From positions 90,951,501-91,015,500 of the forward strand of contig NC_069659.1 in the NCBI RefSeq assembly GCF_027244095.1: DNA of 64,000 nucleotides, read 5' to 3'. This DNA comes from Hemicordylus capensis (taxonomy: Eukaryota > Chordata > Lepidosauria > Squamata > Cordylidae). The stretch's first letter is position 1; each line of letters starts with the position of its first letter. Positions 23,653 through 37,357 of the stretch are shown piece by piece. Below the pieces are notes generated by a model. It did no database searches, was not told where the DNA came from, and saw only the letters and a list, made by a program, of their open reading frames with translations. The translations under genes and the position numbers were made by a program.

Positions 23653-24104
23653 GGAGGGAACTGCGCGACCGCTGAAATCGACTTAATTCAGCGACCCTCA
23701 AGTACTTTTACTGGCTTCTGGGAAGTAAGTCCTACCGGACTCCATGAGACTTACTTCTAAGGCTAGCATCCTGAGGATTGCGTTTCATCACTATTGTCAT
23801 TATTGCATCATTATGCATCTTCCCTTCATTTCAGCGGGACTCACGCAGGAGAACTTCTCAGTGGGTTGTCCATAACTTGGAAGAGAAATCCCTGAAATAC
23901 CTCCCAAGAAATGTGCCTAGAGCGTCTTGTTTAGAGTCAGGGAGAGGTTAGATAATCCTCTATTATACGATTAGGTCGCAGAATATGGGAAAGAAGAAAT
24001 CCCTTCGTGTGGAAAACCTGGGCAAAATGAACAGTCACTTGTTGGTGAGAAGCTTTGTATTTTTGATATATGTATACTTTTATTTTTGATGTATGTATAC
24101 TTTC

Positions 24105-24180
24105 CCCAGAGAAAGAGATATATCTTCGAAACGCGTTGGGACTTGTTTTCAGCAATAAACTACTTTTGCACCGTCCTTTC
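24105..24180 (+). repeat. Repeat fragment with second hammerhead-like core
   Basis: It reads cagagaaag, a self-complementary arm (agatatatct), then gaaacgcgttggg and aataaactacttttgcaccg. The gaaacgcgttggg block followed by an aataaa...cttttg end recurs in vertebrate repeats carrying hammerhead motifs. A two-unit 24-bp tandem repeat lies just before it. The 5' core differs from ctganga at two positions. Confidence 0.4.
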
Positions 24181-24199
24181 TTTGGTCCTTCTCTCCTTA

Positions 24200-24402
24200 C
24201 CTGCTAACTGTCCCTTGCTAATTTGGAAAAGAGGCAGCTTTTAAAAGGCACCTTTATTTACCGGGGGGAAACAACTGGCCCTATCCACCCAGAGGTGTGT
24301 GTGGGGACAGGGAGCCATCCATCTCCTTTTGTTTGTTTGTTTCTCTCTTTATGTAAACTACTTTGGAAACTTTTGTTGAAAAGCGTTATATAAATATTCG
24401 TG
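24200..24402 (+). repeat. Lizard SINE with L2/CR1-like tail
   Basis: It begins cctgctaactgtcccttgc, includes aactggccctatccaccc and ends gtaaactactttggaaac then aagcgttatataaat. It has internal insertions relative to the 37079 copy. Confidence 0.8.
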
Positions 24403-24709
24403 TTTATCGTTGTTTGTTACCGGTGTGGCACTTTCCCTTTTCTTTGCTGACTTTTTAAAAAGGAGAAAACATCGTCTCTTCCTTGTTTAAAACAGCCCCT
24501 TGTTTTCAAAGCCCCTTGTTTCCCTCTTCCACCCCTTTTTCCTAATAAAAACCCAGGGGGCGTTATCATTAGAAGATATCTTATGTTTCCCGAGTTGAGA
24601 GGGTGGGGGATACTTTGGCAACTCTTGTTCACTTTTCTAGGGATTCAGAGCGGAATTGCATGACACCTCCCTATTCTATTTGGAAATCAGTCCTGGGGTC
24701 GGGGAGATT

Positions 24710-24800
24710 TTAAAATAATAATAATTATTATTATTATTATTATTATTTACTTGTTCAGGTGTAATGTTGTGTGTGCTCCCACCGCCGCCGCCGCCACCCC
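24710..24800. repeat. (ATT)n and (CCG)n microsatellites
   Basis: An ATT run at about 24713-24747 and a short CCG run at about 24781-24796. Confidence 0.9.
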
Positions 24801-26793
24801 ACCCCCGCCTTCCTTCTGTTATAGTTTCCTTCTCCTTAGGACAAAAAGGATTTGTTTAAAAAACATCCGGCCATCCAAAGATGCGTCCACGTTTGCGTTG
24901 ACAAAGCAGGACTGGAAAAGCCATCCTTCCAGGTGGACTTTATTTCACCCTCTCAGGAGAGGAGGATGTGAAATATACGCTGCTAAGACACAGGGGTCCG
25001 CTTTGTGACGACCAGAGACAGCCGCGTCTGTTAAAAAGATCATCCCTCCTCCTCTTCGGGAATGGGTGCCCCCGCCCGCCACTGGACAAAGGGTTTGAAC
25101 CAGCAGCCAGGGGGCCATGACCTGGAGGGAACCGGCAAGCTCCTGCCCGGCCGTGGGCCGCCAGTTGCTCCGCAGACTGCGGCTCTAATCGGCACCATTC
25201 AAAGGCTAGCATTTGGGCTGGCGTGGCTGGTGGGACATCATCGGGATGCGGTGTTTCCTGCTGACAGTAGGAAAACAACGCGAGGGAGACGAGGCGAGCA
25301 GTCTGTTCCCACAGGAAGCGGGCATGGGCATGTATGTCATTAGTTAATTAGTGATTAACTAACTAATGGATTTGGTCCGATAAAATGCCGGCCAAGTGGA
25401 TGCACAAGGCTGCAAGTGTACTTGGGACTTGTACGGCCCACTTTATAAAGGGAGATTTACTTTATGCGCAGGGGTTGGACGGGAGACACGTGCTTCAATG
25501 TGCTTGGATCGTGCCCACTGGTTCTCAGCCTGTTCAAGGCCGCCTAGCTTTGTGTATCCGCAAGTAGGGGCTTGTTTCCCAAGTAGGGTTGCAGTTTAAT
25601 GGCTGGCCCCGATTCTCCCTTGAGGAAATGCCTCGGAAACCAACCAGGCCCCTTCAAGGGAACCTCCAGAGGGAGGGCAGGAGTGGGCAAGTGCCCCCTC
25701 CATACCTGCCCCCATTTCGCTTGCAGAAATCTAACATGTGGGGCACAGCTTGCCCACCCAGAAATGCACTTTGCCCCTTCTGTGTCCTGCCCCCAGTTGG
25801 TTTCACCCCCACCCTGCTGGCTACCACTTGGTCTCTCAAGAAGAGTTTAGATCATAGCCCATGTCTGAATGCTACACCTTAACATCCCGATCGATTTTCG
25901 GGTTAGGAAGTCAGCCCCCCACTCCAACCCATTCATAATCCGCGCGCTTTTTTAGGGACCCTATATTACATTAAGGGCAGCAATCGGTTCGATTAATCCT
26001 TCAGCTATTGCTAAAGAAAGTTAATTTAACTTTCTAAGCAAAGCCCTGTTTACGGCTTCCCTTAACCTCATTTACCTACAGTTATTCACAACTTGCCTTC
26101 ATCTCAGGTACAGTCGTCCATTTGCGGCGTGTGTCCTGCATTTGAGATGGTCTGCACCCAGCCACACTTTTAAAATGAAGACACCTACAGCTATTCACAC
26201 AAAAACATGTGCATGTGTACAGACACCCCAACGCATGTCTACTCTGAACAGGCTCAGATGGCAGGGAATCAATGGGGGGGGGCAGAACGCTCTGATCCCG
26301 AAATTGGGGCAACAAGTAACACAGATCGCAACGCTTACTCACCTAGGAAACCAGAGGCTGAAAATGTCCAATTGTGGCTTGGCTTTTAATCTACGATACT
26401 AGCAGCTAATGGGACAAATCAGCCGAAGGATTAAGACACGGTGTGCAGAGGATATATCAGATAGGAATCAGGAAGAATTTGTTTGCATGTTGAAAAATAC
26501 TTTGGCATAGTCAAAGAAGCAAAGGAGCGGGGTTGTCCTATCGTGCGTCAAAACCCTTGCAGTCAGACTATCAATACTGTTCACAGGTCAGGTCAGTGTT
26601 CAGAAGGGGAGCTGATTGTCCCTTGTTTGCAGCATAACCTCTAGATTCGTCTAGCAGTCCGAAGGCCGACTCAGCCAACCCCTTTTAGACAGAGTTCCTG
26701 TTCAAAATGATCACGTCCCGTGTACTTCCACCACGGCTTGAAGTCGGTTTCATGCGGAGCGCTCCAGTTTGACTGGTCAGGCGGATGTTGATT
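24801..26793. other. Intergenic DNA, no gene seen
   Basis: Mixed composition with several open frames of 60-112 codons; none has a recognisable domain or splice context. Confidence 0.5.
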
Positions 26794-26918
26794 GACAGCC
26801 CGGCGAAATTTACGGGAGGAAGTGCCATTGAAATTAACTGGACAAGGCACGGCAGGCATGCCTAACGTGTCCTTTGAATGGCAATGGGACTTCCTCTAGT
26901 AAATTTAGTCCGGGTGTC
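26794..26918. repeat. Fold-back repeat (cattgaaatta family), copy 2
   Basis: The arms gacagcccggcgaaattta and taaatttagtccgggtgtc pair, and the centre is ggcaggcatgcctaac. The internal gccattgaaattaa and tgtcctttgaatggcaatgg match the layout of 15175-15291. Confidence 0.7.
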
Positions 26919-27410
26919 AGCCACTGCTAGTACCAAAGTGTGGCTGCGTGGATTCTAAGTGGCTGGTTTCCTTGAAACCGTTTTGGTTTCCGTTTTTCTC
27001 AGCCTCGTCGGCGATCCTATGCTGGAGTGACTTAATTCGGCATCAGCCGGAGAGACTACTTCCATGTGAATGTATTTCTCTGCTAATCTGTGCTGTTCTT
27101 CTTCCAGGAAATATACCCCCCCCCTCCAGAGTCGAGACCTCCAACACTTCGGGTTGCACATAAGGGGAGTGCTTAAGGCGAGGTTGAGCCAGATGTGTTA
27201 GGGAGACGTCTCTGGCCTTCTAAATTTACAATCTGTCAAGACGCTTTTAAAACTCAAGAGTACGCAAAAGTATTTCATGAATGCTCCGCGAGCGGAATGA
27301 GTCACTTTTTACGACATTTCACACGAGCCTATTTATGCCATGGGTGGGTGACTAATGCGGGTTAATAAGAGGAAGGCCACCCATTTCCCAATCGAATTGC
27401 TGCTCCAGAG

Positions 27411-27514
27411 CAGGGGTGGGCAAACCTGGCCCAATAAGCACAAATACATTGTGCCCGGAGACGGTGGGAGTTCTAGTTCAACAACAGCTGGAGGGCCAAG
27501 TTTGCCAACCCTTG
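27411..27514. mobile_element. Short hAT element
   Basis: The ends CAGGGGTGGGCAAAC and GTTTGCCAACCCTTG are inverted repeats and the 104-bp element folds back. The flanking octamers (ctccagag, ttctagac) match at only 5 of 8 positions, so the insertion looks old. Confidence 0.7.
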
Positions 27515-28604
27515 TTCTAGACGGTGTAAATTGTCAGTTCCCACGACAGTCCTAGAAAACTCATACAGCTGTGGTAGTGTATTGTAAAAACAAAATTTTT
27601 AAATCCCATTTGTGAAAACAGCCTGAAAACTTTTGCTAGCTTCCTGCAGTCAAATTAGTGTCAACCCAGTCCCTGCATTTGCGGTTAAAAACCCGATTAA
27701 ACTCAAAATACTCAAGTCTAAGGCATTTATTAACAGATCTGTGACTCGGCCTCTGCTTCCTTCCTTCCCTTAGATATAGAAGAAATGCTTTCTGGGTCGG
27801 CTTCCCACTCCCGTGAGGGAGAACCCCTTATTCCTTCATCTCTCATCGTCCGATTGCGACTAGTTAAGGCAGAGAGGCGTGAGGAAGCCCCCGCAGTATG
27901 TTTACATGGAAGCAAGTTCCTTGGATCTCAGTGGGACTCACTAGCAATAAAATGGTGGTGGGCGGGGGTTGGGGTGCAGCTGTCATTCCCTTTCTCACCT
28001 ACAATTCTGCGCTCTTGTCCATCCAGGTTTTGGCATCCTAAACTCCGTTGCAGGGCAAAGACGTCGGATTGATTTCTGTTAGGCTGCCTTTCGCCCCAAA
28101 CCCTCAATCCACCGAGGCGGTCTTTTGTTCTCCCTCACTGAAGAGCATCCTAAGTACGCAGCAGCACTTGTGTTGGGGATGGAGGGTGCAGGCTAACCAC
28201 GGCACCTTCTGCCTGTCCCGAAGAGCCCGCTCCTAGGCATGGTGTACTCAGAACGAGGGGACTTAGTTTCAGATAAGTGACTTGAACATACTGAATTCTC
28301 CAAAGAGAGTCCTAGTCCCTCGAAAGGAGGATGAGTGAAACAAGAGATTTGCGATGTATTAAACTGCAGTTTGCGAGTGTGTGGATGAAGTAGTGGGACT
28401 CCCTCGGTCTGAGACGGCTGGAAATGCACAAGCAGAGACACTTCTGCTGGCAATGACAATGTGTTGTGAGTCTATGTCCAGGTGCGCATTGAACAACAGC
28501 CCGCCTCCCTGCTGAGAAAGAGCTCTGCCGCTCTGCACAGATTTACCCAGAAGTTGCATCTCAACAAAACCTGCTAGCTCCAGATCACAGCTAATCGAAG
28601 CAGA

Positions 28605-28764
28605 CAGGGGTAGCTATAATTTAGCGGAGGGGTTCGAAGAACCCCCAAGCTCCGGAGGGCCCCCCAGCTCCGTCCCTCCGTATTTTCTTCATTATTTCCC
28701 TCACTCTGAGAGGCCGCCAGGGAAGGGGGTGAACACGGTCCTCTCTCCCCTAGCTACACCCCTG
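28605..28764. mobile_element. Short hAT element, CAGGGGYGTAGC family, copy 2
   Basis: The ends CAGGGGTAGCTATAATT and TAGCTACACCCCTG are inverted repeats. The flanking octamers GAAGCAGA (28597-28604) and GCAGCAGA (28765-28772) match at 7 of 8. The internal block tattttcttcatta is shared with 54933-55090. Confidence 0.85.
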
Positions 28765-29410
28765 GCAGCAGATACTGTTGCGGGGGTCGCTGGAGCAATC
28801 AAGATGTTGTCGAGGGAGTCCCTGGACGGCACTTCGCTCGCTTCTCGTTCAGGCCAGGTTTTCAGTGCCGCTCTGCTGAATTGGCACTCTTAGGGCCTTG
28901 AAGCGGCACCGCGAAATCAGACTGGGGACAATTCGGTTCCCTTGTGATTCTCTCCACTGCACGCCAACCTAGCTAGTCGGACGTCCTTACTTGAAAGCAA
29001 ACGCCACTGGTTAACCCTTGAGTGGGACTGAGTGGGACGTGTTTAGGCCTTGCGGAGTGGGGTGGCGGGTGGGGACTTGCGTTTCCTCGGGTTCCTTCGC
29101 TGCCTTCAGCAGATACCTCGGAGGAACCCTCCTGCTGAAGCCAGGCCGTGGATTCATAAAGGAGGAGTAGCAGCGGCCAGTCATGGGACAGAGCCCAGAA
29201 GAGAGCTGCCCGCAATGCCACTGACTCCCAGGCAGTCGGGCTGAATCTAACCCGACTACCCAACCCCTAACTACACAGATTGGTTAATTAAGTGGGTATT
29301 TCTAAAACGCCTAGGCATATACACGTGGAGCAAATATTAACATATCTATCGAACATTTAGGACTGGGTGCAGATGGAGCAGAACCTTCCAAACGTATTCA
29401 AGGCGAAAAC

Positions 29411-29502
29411 AAGGCTGTAATCCTGTACATGCTTACTTGGGAGTAAGGCCCGCTGAACTCGGTGACACCAGTGACCGAGTAGACAAGCATAGGCCTGCAG
29501 GG
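29411..29502. repeat. Palindromic short repeat (agtaagtccc family)
   Basis: The ends gtaatcctgtacatgctta and agcataggcctgcag pair, and the inner block acttgggagtaaggccc carries the family core. It lies 0.4 kb before the CpG island upstream of SIM2; a half-copy lies at 30538-30585. Confidence 0.65.
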
Positions 29503-29859
29503 TTTATAGATATCCACGGACTTGACTTTCAAGATAGGATCTGGCAATCAAGTAAGATCTCTTCTTTAGGATCGAGGATTCTTTCGGATTCCCTTCTTTA
29601 GGAAATGAGGGGATGTGGTCCCCTTGATGTATGGGGAGTGTCCCAGAGCCGTGGAGAACAGGAGGAGGGCTTATATTTGTGAAGGAGACTGGGAAAGCTG
29701 ATGTAATGAGGGTGGGGTGGATTCCCCCACCCCATGTCAGCCGGTCCGAAAGTTCTGAATCTGAACCCCGAACTCGGGGTGGGGGACACGTTGTATCTGG
29801 GGAGCAATAATGCCTACCATTCCATTCCAGAGCCGCCTCCCGCACCTACAATTCCCTTG

Positions 29860-30300
29860 GAGGGAGCCTGGCTGAACTTAGGCTCCGTCCTCCTCTGCAA
29901 ACTGAACTGTGAGACCCTGCTCAGCAGCAGCACAGCAGCAGCCAGCCCTCGGCGCTCTAGTGGGCGGCTCTGCTTCTTAGCAAATGGCGGGGCTGGGCCT
30001 CGTGGGCCTCGGTCTGCGACCCACCCCGGGGCCCGTCGCCTGGCGCGTGTGACTTTTCCTGCCCACGAACTTTCGCGGGAAGTCAGCAGCGGCCCCCGGA
30101 GAGGCGAGCGCTGCAGGCGAGCAAGAGAACAGGCCTCCCTTCTCAGACCCCTCCCTCGCCCGCTGTCTCCCAGGAGACCGCGGCGTCCTCGGCGCTGGCC
30201 CCACCGCCCCCATTGGTCAAAGCGGCACTTTGACCGCTTCCGCGAGATATTGCAGTCAAAACGCAAAAGGAAATTGGCGGGGGATCACATGAGAGTGCCT
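29860..30300. promoter_or_regulatory. CpG island with CCAAT and E2F-like sites
   Basis: I count about 30 CpG dinucleotides in 29941-30240, about the density expected from base composition and far above the rest of the intergenic side. It contains an inverted CCAAT box (cccattggtc, about 30209), an E2F-like palindrome (tttcgcggga, 30071-30080) and a second E2F-like core (ttggcggg, about 30274). It lies 2.2-2.6 kb upstream of the SIM2 start codon. It may be a distal part of the SIM2 promoter, an upstream 5' UTR exon or the start of a non-coding or divergent transcript. Open frames on both strands here follow from base composition. Confidence 0.5.
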
Positions 30301-30591
30301 GAGCCATCTATCCTTGGAGGGAAAGTGGGGCAAAAAAGAGCCCCCCCCTGGAATTAATTAATTAGTGCTGTTAGACCCGCCCTTTCAGCGCATAGAAGAG
30401 AGAAGCCTGCCGACTGATTCTAAAGAGGTGCCCCTGGAAGTAAATCTCAGGATTGTTCGCATTTACCTCAAGAGTGCTCTGTGGTTATGAATAAATAAGG
30501 GACTAGGAATATTACTGCGGATTAAGAAACTAACAGCTGGGTCCTGGGCATGGTTACTCCGGAGTAAATCCCATTGAGTTAAAAGAGAGGA

Positions 30592-30895
30592 GAGCTGGTC
30601 TTGTGGTAGCAAGCATGACTTGTCCCCTTAGCTAAGCAGGGTCTGTCCTGGTTGCATATGAAAGGGAGACTTGATGTGTGAGCACTGCAAGATATTCCCC
30701 TCAGGGGATGAAGCCGCTCTGGGAAGAGCAGAAGGTTTCAAGTTCCCTCCCTGGCATCTCCAAGATAGGGCTGAGAGAGAAGCCGCTGCCAGTCTTCACA
30801 GACTGGCAGCGGCTTCTCCAAGGTTGCAGGCAGGAATCTTTCTCAGACCCTGCTTAGCTATGGGGACAAGTCATGCTTGCTACCACAAGACCAGC
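30592..30895. repeat. Fold-back of two 5S-headed SINE copies
   Basis: A forward copy starts gagctggtcttgtggtagca and carries a 5S rRNA-like internal promoter (agctaagcagggtc, then gggagac). A shorter reverse copy follows, ending tgctaccacaagaccagc. The two meet in a perfect stem (gaagccgctgccagtc against gactggcagcggcttc) with a 6-base loop at 30779-30817. The reverse copy lacks the central part of the element. Confidence 0.85.
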
Positions 30896-31239
30896 ATTCC
30901 TCTCCTCTCCTCTCCTCTCCTCCCTCTCTTCATCTTAAGTGAAATCCCGTGGATTTAAGTCGCGCTCACTTCCAAGTGCGTTCCTTACAAATCAGTTCAA
31001 TTCTCAACAGGCTTTAGGGCAATCCTTAAAAAGGGAAGTGATGTTTTTGGAATCAATGGGTATTAAAAATAGGGGATGTCAGACGGCTGAGATACAAGCT
31101 TAACGGGCTTGTGGATGCAGCAGGCTGTCTGTGATACTCACAATGTTGGCTCCATATAGCGTTAGATCAGAATATAATGGAACGGAATATAAAGAGAAGA
31201 ATGATCAGTCTGAGAATGATCGAAGGTACTCCCCCAGCC

Positions 31240-32761
<1,522 letters not shown>

Positions 32762-33929
32762 TGATGCCGAGCTCGCTTCCAGAAGGAGTTAGTTGAAAGG
32801 GAAAGCCAGGCTAGATGGAGGACCTTTGGCCTGATCCAGCCAGGACGGGCTGATGGTCTAACTCATTTGACAGCGAGGCTCAAGGTTTGAGAAAGAACCG
32901 GCTCTAAACTTCCCCATCCCAAAACGAGGACTCAGTGTGCAGCGTTTGGGAAATAGCATTTTTATTTATACCACCAACTAAATACCTTGAGGAAGTCCTC
33001 CCACGGACATCCAAGGGGCAGTGGATTGGGACCCGAGATTCTTCTTTGTTCTCGGGATCTGAAATGAAGTCCCGGGGATGGTCCGGGGCAATGTCCTTTA
33101 TTTTAATAGGATTTCTCTGGAGTAGTAGGTTGTAGTTTAAGATTGCGCCTTGCCACTAAAAGCATGTCCTGAAAATATTTTCAACAGTGCTTTCTTTACT
33201 GGATTGTGTTTAACATCGAAGTGATGGATGGGCTTACCTGACAGGGTTTTTGTGTGAACAAATCAGTGAACAAATCAGAGATGAAAAAGAAACAGGCTAC
33301 AATCTACAATCCATTTAACTATAACGGAATCCTGTTGAAGTCCATGGAACTAGGCGAGCATATTTGTAATTGCCGCCTGCCCTGAATGGGGAAGCACTTC
33401 TCCATTTCTGTAATAATTAATATTTCCCTCGGCTATGCTACAAAATGTAACAGAGGTCCGGGCTATTCGCAAGTCAAGAATTTTAAAAAGAAAAGGCCTA
33501 CAAAGTTAAGACGTGCTGATATGCCTGAAGAGCAATCCTATCATCTTGTTAGTAAAGTCGCGCTTAGTAAGCGCGCAAGAACGCCATGCACAAGTCTCGA
33601 CTCACAAAGTGCTTGGAAGCTCCACCCGGAGCTTAATCACACTGCCCTGGAACAAGCCAGATACATCAATGGCACTTCCTTTTAAGTAAATTTGTGAAAT
33701 AGAGGTGAAAATATCCAAGGGGGATGTGGAAATAATTTCCACATTTTTATTCCTATGGGTCTTGCTTCTCCTTTGTGCCTGTTTACTGGAAAGGTTCCAA
33801 AGTCCATTGAGCAAAGCAGGTCCTAGTAAACAAACACTTAACTGAAAATAAGTCCAACACATTTCAGTTGCACTTAGTGAACTTAGGATCCGAGTGGAAG
33901 CTGCTATGCTAAGCAGACAATAATGTAAT

Positions 33930-34370
33930 CGCAGTGTTTCGGCCTTGCTATAGGCCATCTGGTCCAACTCTCTGCTTGATACAAGAAATCCAGAGCTGGA
34001 CAATCCTCAAGAGATGGCTGCCTCACCTCTACTTGGACCTCCAACTAGAGAGAACCCACCTCTCCCCCCACCCCCAGATAATTGGATCCAGTGTCGAACT
34101 CCTCTTACCATTGAGATCCTTTAACTCAAGCCGATTAGATCTAGCCCTGCCCTCTGGGGAAGCAGAGGACAAGTTTTGACCTCTTCTTTGTGACAATCCT
34201 TCAGTTGTTTGGAAAATGTTATCATGGCCCTCCTCAATCTTCTTCAGGCCAAACAAAATTAGTTCTCTCAACCTTTCCCCATTTGTTTTTCTAGGTTCCC
34301 TTTTATATTCCTTTTCTCTAGAGCCAGGTCCCTTTTTTCTAGACCTTCCCCCCCCCCAAACCCCTGACCA
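33930..34370 (-). mobile_element. CR1-type LINE 3' end
   Basis: Read in reverse it matches the end of squamate CR1: a gaccctcttctttgtgacaa-like block, then gagaacccacctct, and the terminal ggccatctggtccaactc near 33953 on the plus strand. Only remnants of the ORF end remain. Confidence 0.75.
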
Positions 34371-34559
34371 TCTTCTTTTATATTATCTTAATATAAACGT
34401 CATATAAAACGTATTTACTTTAAAAATACACCCCGCTGAAATGAGTGGAGTCTCTGTCTTCCGGATCTGATCGGAATGCCAGTCAGCAATCAGGCGCAAA
34501 AGCAGTTTGCATGTACTTGCCTTTACATTCTGATCTTAAATGTTAAATGTTAAATGTTA

Positions 34560-34960
34560 AAATTAGAATTAATCTGAAGCAGATTTAATTCAACTCGAGG
34601 TTATTAGAGCTCACTGATGGCAGTGGCACCAAATCGCCTTTAGGAATACACGTTAAGGTAATTAACACTTTGCCTCCCCGCTGTGGACTTCGCTGCAGTT
34701 TCTCCACAAGCGTTTTGATTTCGCTTGTCCTTCCCAACCACCACTGCCCGGCTCCCGCAGCTGCTCTTTCCGCTGCATCCCCGACATGAGCTTTGACATG
34801 GACACAATCTGCAGCGCGCTTTGTGCGTTTTAGCCGCCGCTGTAAACAAATGCGAGCACCGCGCGGCAGTAGAGAATCTCGTTGGGCTGAACTGACAGCA
34901 GGAGATATAATTAGTTCCACCCAGCGCCGCAGACAGCTGCCTCGCTAATCGTGTGGAGCA
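34560..34960. promoter_or_regulatory. Candidate non-coding regulatory stretch in SIM2 intron 1
   Basis: This is a repeat-free stretch with clustered homeodomain-type cores (aattaac, taattag) and E-boxes (cagctg) next to CpG-containing sequence, flanked by repeat-rich DNA. It is 2 kb into intron 1. No conservation test was possible, so it is a candidate only. Confidence 0.25.
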
Positions 34961-35656
34961 ATGTTCTCTCGCGTTGAAAGAGGAGCTCCCCTCACTCCCA
35001 TTCTCCAGCAGGGTGGCTTAAAACGAGTGTTCCCTGCGGTTGTTTCTTTTTAAAGCCCACCTGCCTGCAAGAAGGAAAAGCCCCCCGCAAGCAGCCCCAG
35101 CTTTCACTACGCGGCTGATAGACAGGAATCTCTCGGCACGTACCCCAAAACAGCCGTCATCAGACTAACGCGGGTGGCGAATAGCGACTTGACTGGCTTA
35201 CTCGCTTGAGTGAATTGGTCCCCGCATTTCCGACCATCCCTGCCTTCCGATTTTGGAAAGCAGGCCACTTCGGTCCCTTTCATTTTCCGCCTTACGCTTT
35301 GGCCAATCACAGAGACAGAAAATTAGACCTTCTTGGGTTGTTTTTGTAAACCGTTGGCACACGTTTTAGCACACGTTTCACTCACCTGTGAAAGGAGATT
35401 TCGAAATCTTTGAATAGGTCACGGCGTTGTGCAGGTCCTCCGGCTGAGCACGTTTTTGACAAGTATTGTCACTCTCTCCTTAAGGTCAAAATTCTGATAA
35501 ACCTCACTAAAATTCGCTGGGCTTACTTCCAAGTTAACTTGGTTTAGAGTGGGCTACAAGCGCTGGATGACACCACCACCACCACTACTACTACTTCTAG
35601 CTGACGTACAAGGCAAGGATGCACTGGTGCACTGAGAGAACGCTTAACAGAATGTT

Positions 35657-35788
35657 TTAGAATGTGAGCCCTTTGGGGACAGGGAGCCATCTTATTTATT
35701 TATTATTTCTCTGTGTAAACCGCCCTGAGCTATTTTTGGAAGGGCGGTACAGAAATCAAAACAACAACAACAACAACAACAACAACAG
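35657..35788 (+). repeat. Lizard SINE, 3' half, with (AAC)n tail
   Basis: It starts agaatgtgagccctttgggg, continues gtaaaccgccctgagc and aagggcggtacagaaatc, and ends in an AAC run. A short (ACC)n(ACT)n run lies at about 35570-35600. Confidence 0.85.
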
Positions 35789-37078
35789 AACTTCCCAACT
35801 AACTGCACTGATGCAGCGCTGAAATGGCAGTTCTTGAGTCCCCTTCTCCAGGAAGCCCTCTGTGCCATTTGAAAATATGTCCTCAATGGCTGTGCAATCC
35901 TCAGGGGCGTATTTTCGGGAGGCACAAAGGGCTTTCTGGGGAAGGGGAAGGCCTCAAAAATTGCCACTTCCCTGCTGCACCAGTGCAATTAGTTGGGCAG
36001 TTCTGTTAGGCTGCTCTCTGCACTGGTGCATCCTTGCTCTATATGTCACCCACTATTATTATTTGTACATGTTGCTTTGAAGTCGAGAAGTCTCTGCCCC
36101 AGGAACTTACACGCTAAAATATTATATATTGCTATCCTGAGCCTAAAAGAACACATTGTTTTAGGATCTGCCAAATGGTGGGTGGGGGAGGAAGGACTAC
36201 AAATTCTGTTGAAATCAGCTGAAGTTTACTTTGCCTCGCTTATTCCTGCTGGTAGGGAAGTCTGGCCGAATTTGGGGGAGGAGATGTTCCTGGCGGGTCT
36301 CTCCATGACCGGTGCCTGGAAGGGGTTCCTTTTATATTTGATCAAGCGCTAGCTATAGTTGGGAATGGGACACCCACCACTAAAGCCCTTTTTCACTCCC
36401 TAATAAAGGCAGGCTCCAGTTTCCAGTCTTCCTCTAGAAATACATGCTGATCGCCTGCGACAATTCTGAGACTGAGTAGTCTCATTCAAGTCTCATGAGA
36501 GTAGTCTCATGGGACTTCACCCTGCCATACAGATCACTTGGCTGCTGCTTCGTTGGCTTCTGTTACCTTTATAATCTGCGGGTTCTTACATTAACTCCGA
36601 CCAAAGGTGTTGGAAGATTTGCTTAAGGATAACCAGCGAGATCCCAGAATCTTCTGAGAAGTTCGAAGTTCAGCTAAGTCTCCTTAGGCAAGCGCAAAAA
36701 AGCACATCTCCAGTCCCAGAGGTGAAGACAGGGAGGGGAATGCTTGAGGAACAACTCCTCACTTCACATTTCTGGCGGGAAGAGGAAAAACACTTAGCGG
36801 GGAGAAAACAACGTTTTGGGAGTTGAAAATATAGGTAGAGGAGTGGGTCTCAGTAAAATAAGGGAGGAACTCCTCAAACGTTTGGGCTGGGGCATCTCCA
36901 CCCTGTCCAGTCATCAGCATATTTATTTGGAGAAATCCCATTTGTTTCAGTGAAATGTTTCCAGATAACTTCACAGTCCTACACACATCATGTATCTGGG
37001 GAAAAATAAGTCCCGTTTATTTCACTGGGACATTTTCTTAGATAAGTGTGTGCTTAAAGATCTCAGCTGCGGATTAAA

Positions 37079-37321
37079 CCCCTGCTAACTTGGCGAAGAG
37101 GCACCTTTTTACGTGGCGATTCTCTTTATTTAGCAGGGGAAGAGTAACTGGCCCTATCCACCCCCAGCACAGGACCTCCAGTGACTGTTGCTGGTGTCTA
37201 TTTTATGTTTCTTTTGAGATTGTGAGCCCTTCGGGGACAGGGCTCCATCTTATTTATTTGTTATGTCTCTGTGTAAACCGCCCTGAGCCATTTTTGGAAG
37301 GGTGGTATAGAAATCGAATCA

Positions 37322-37357
<36 letters not shown>

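Noticed and set aside
29734-30357. Overlapping long frames on both strands (207 codons +, 150 codons - at 29814-30266)
   Set aside because: They lie in a CpG island where stop codons are rare; the products are Arg/Pro-rich with no domain.
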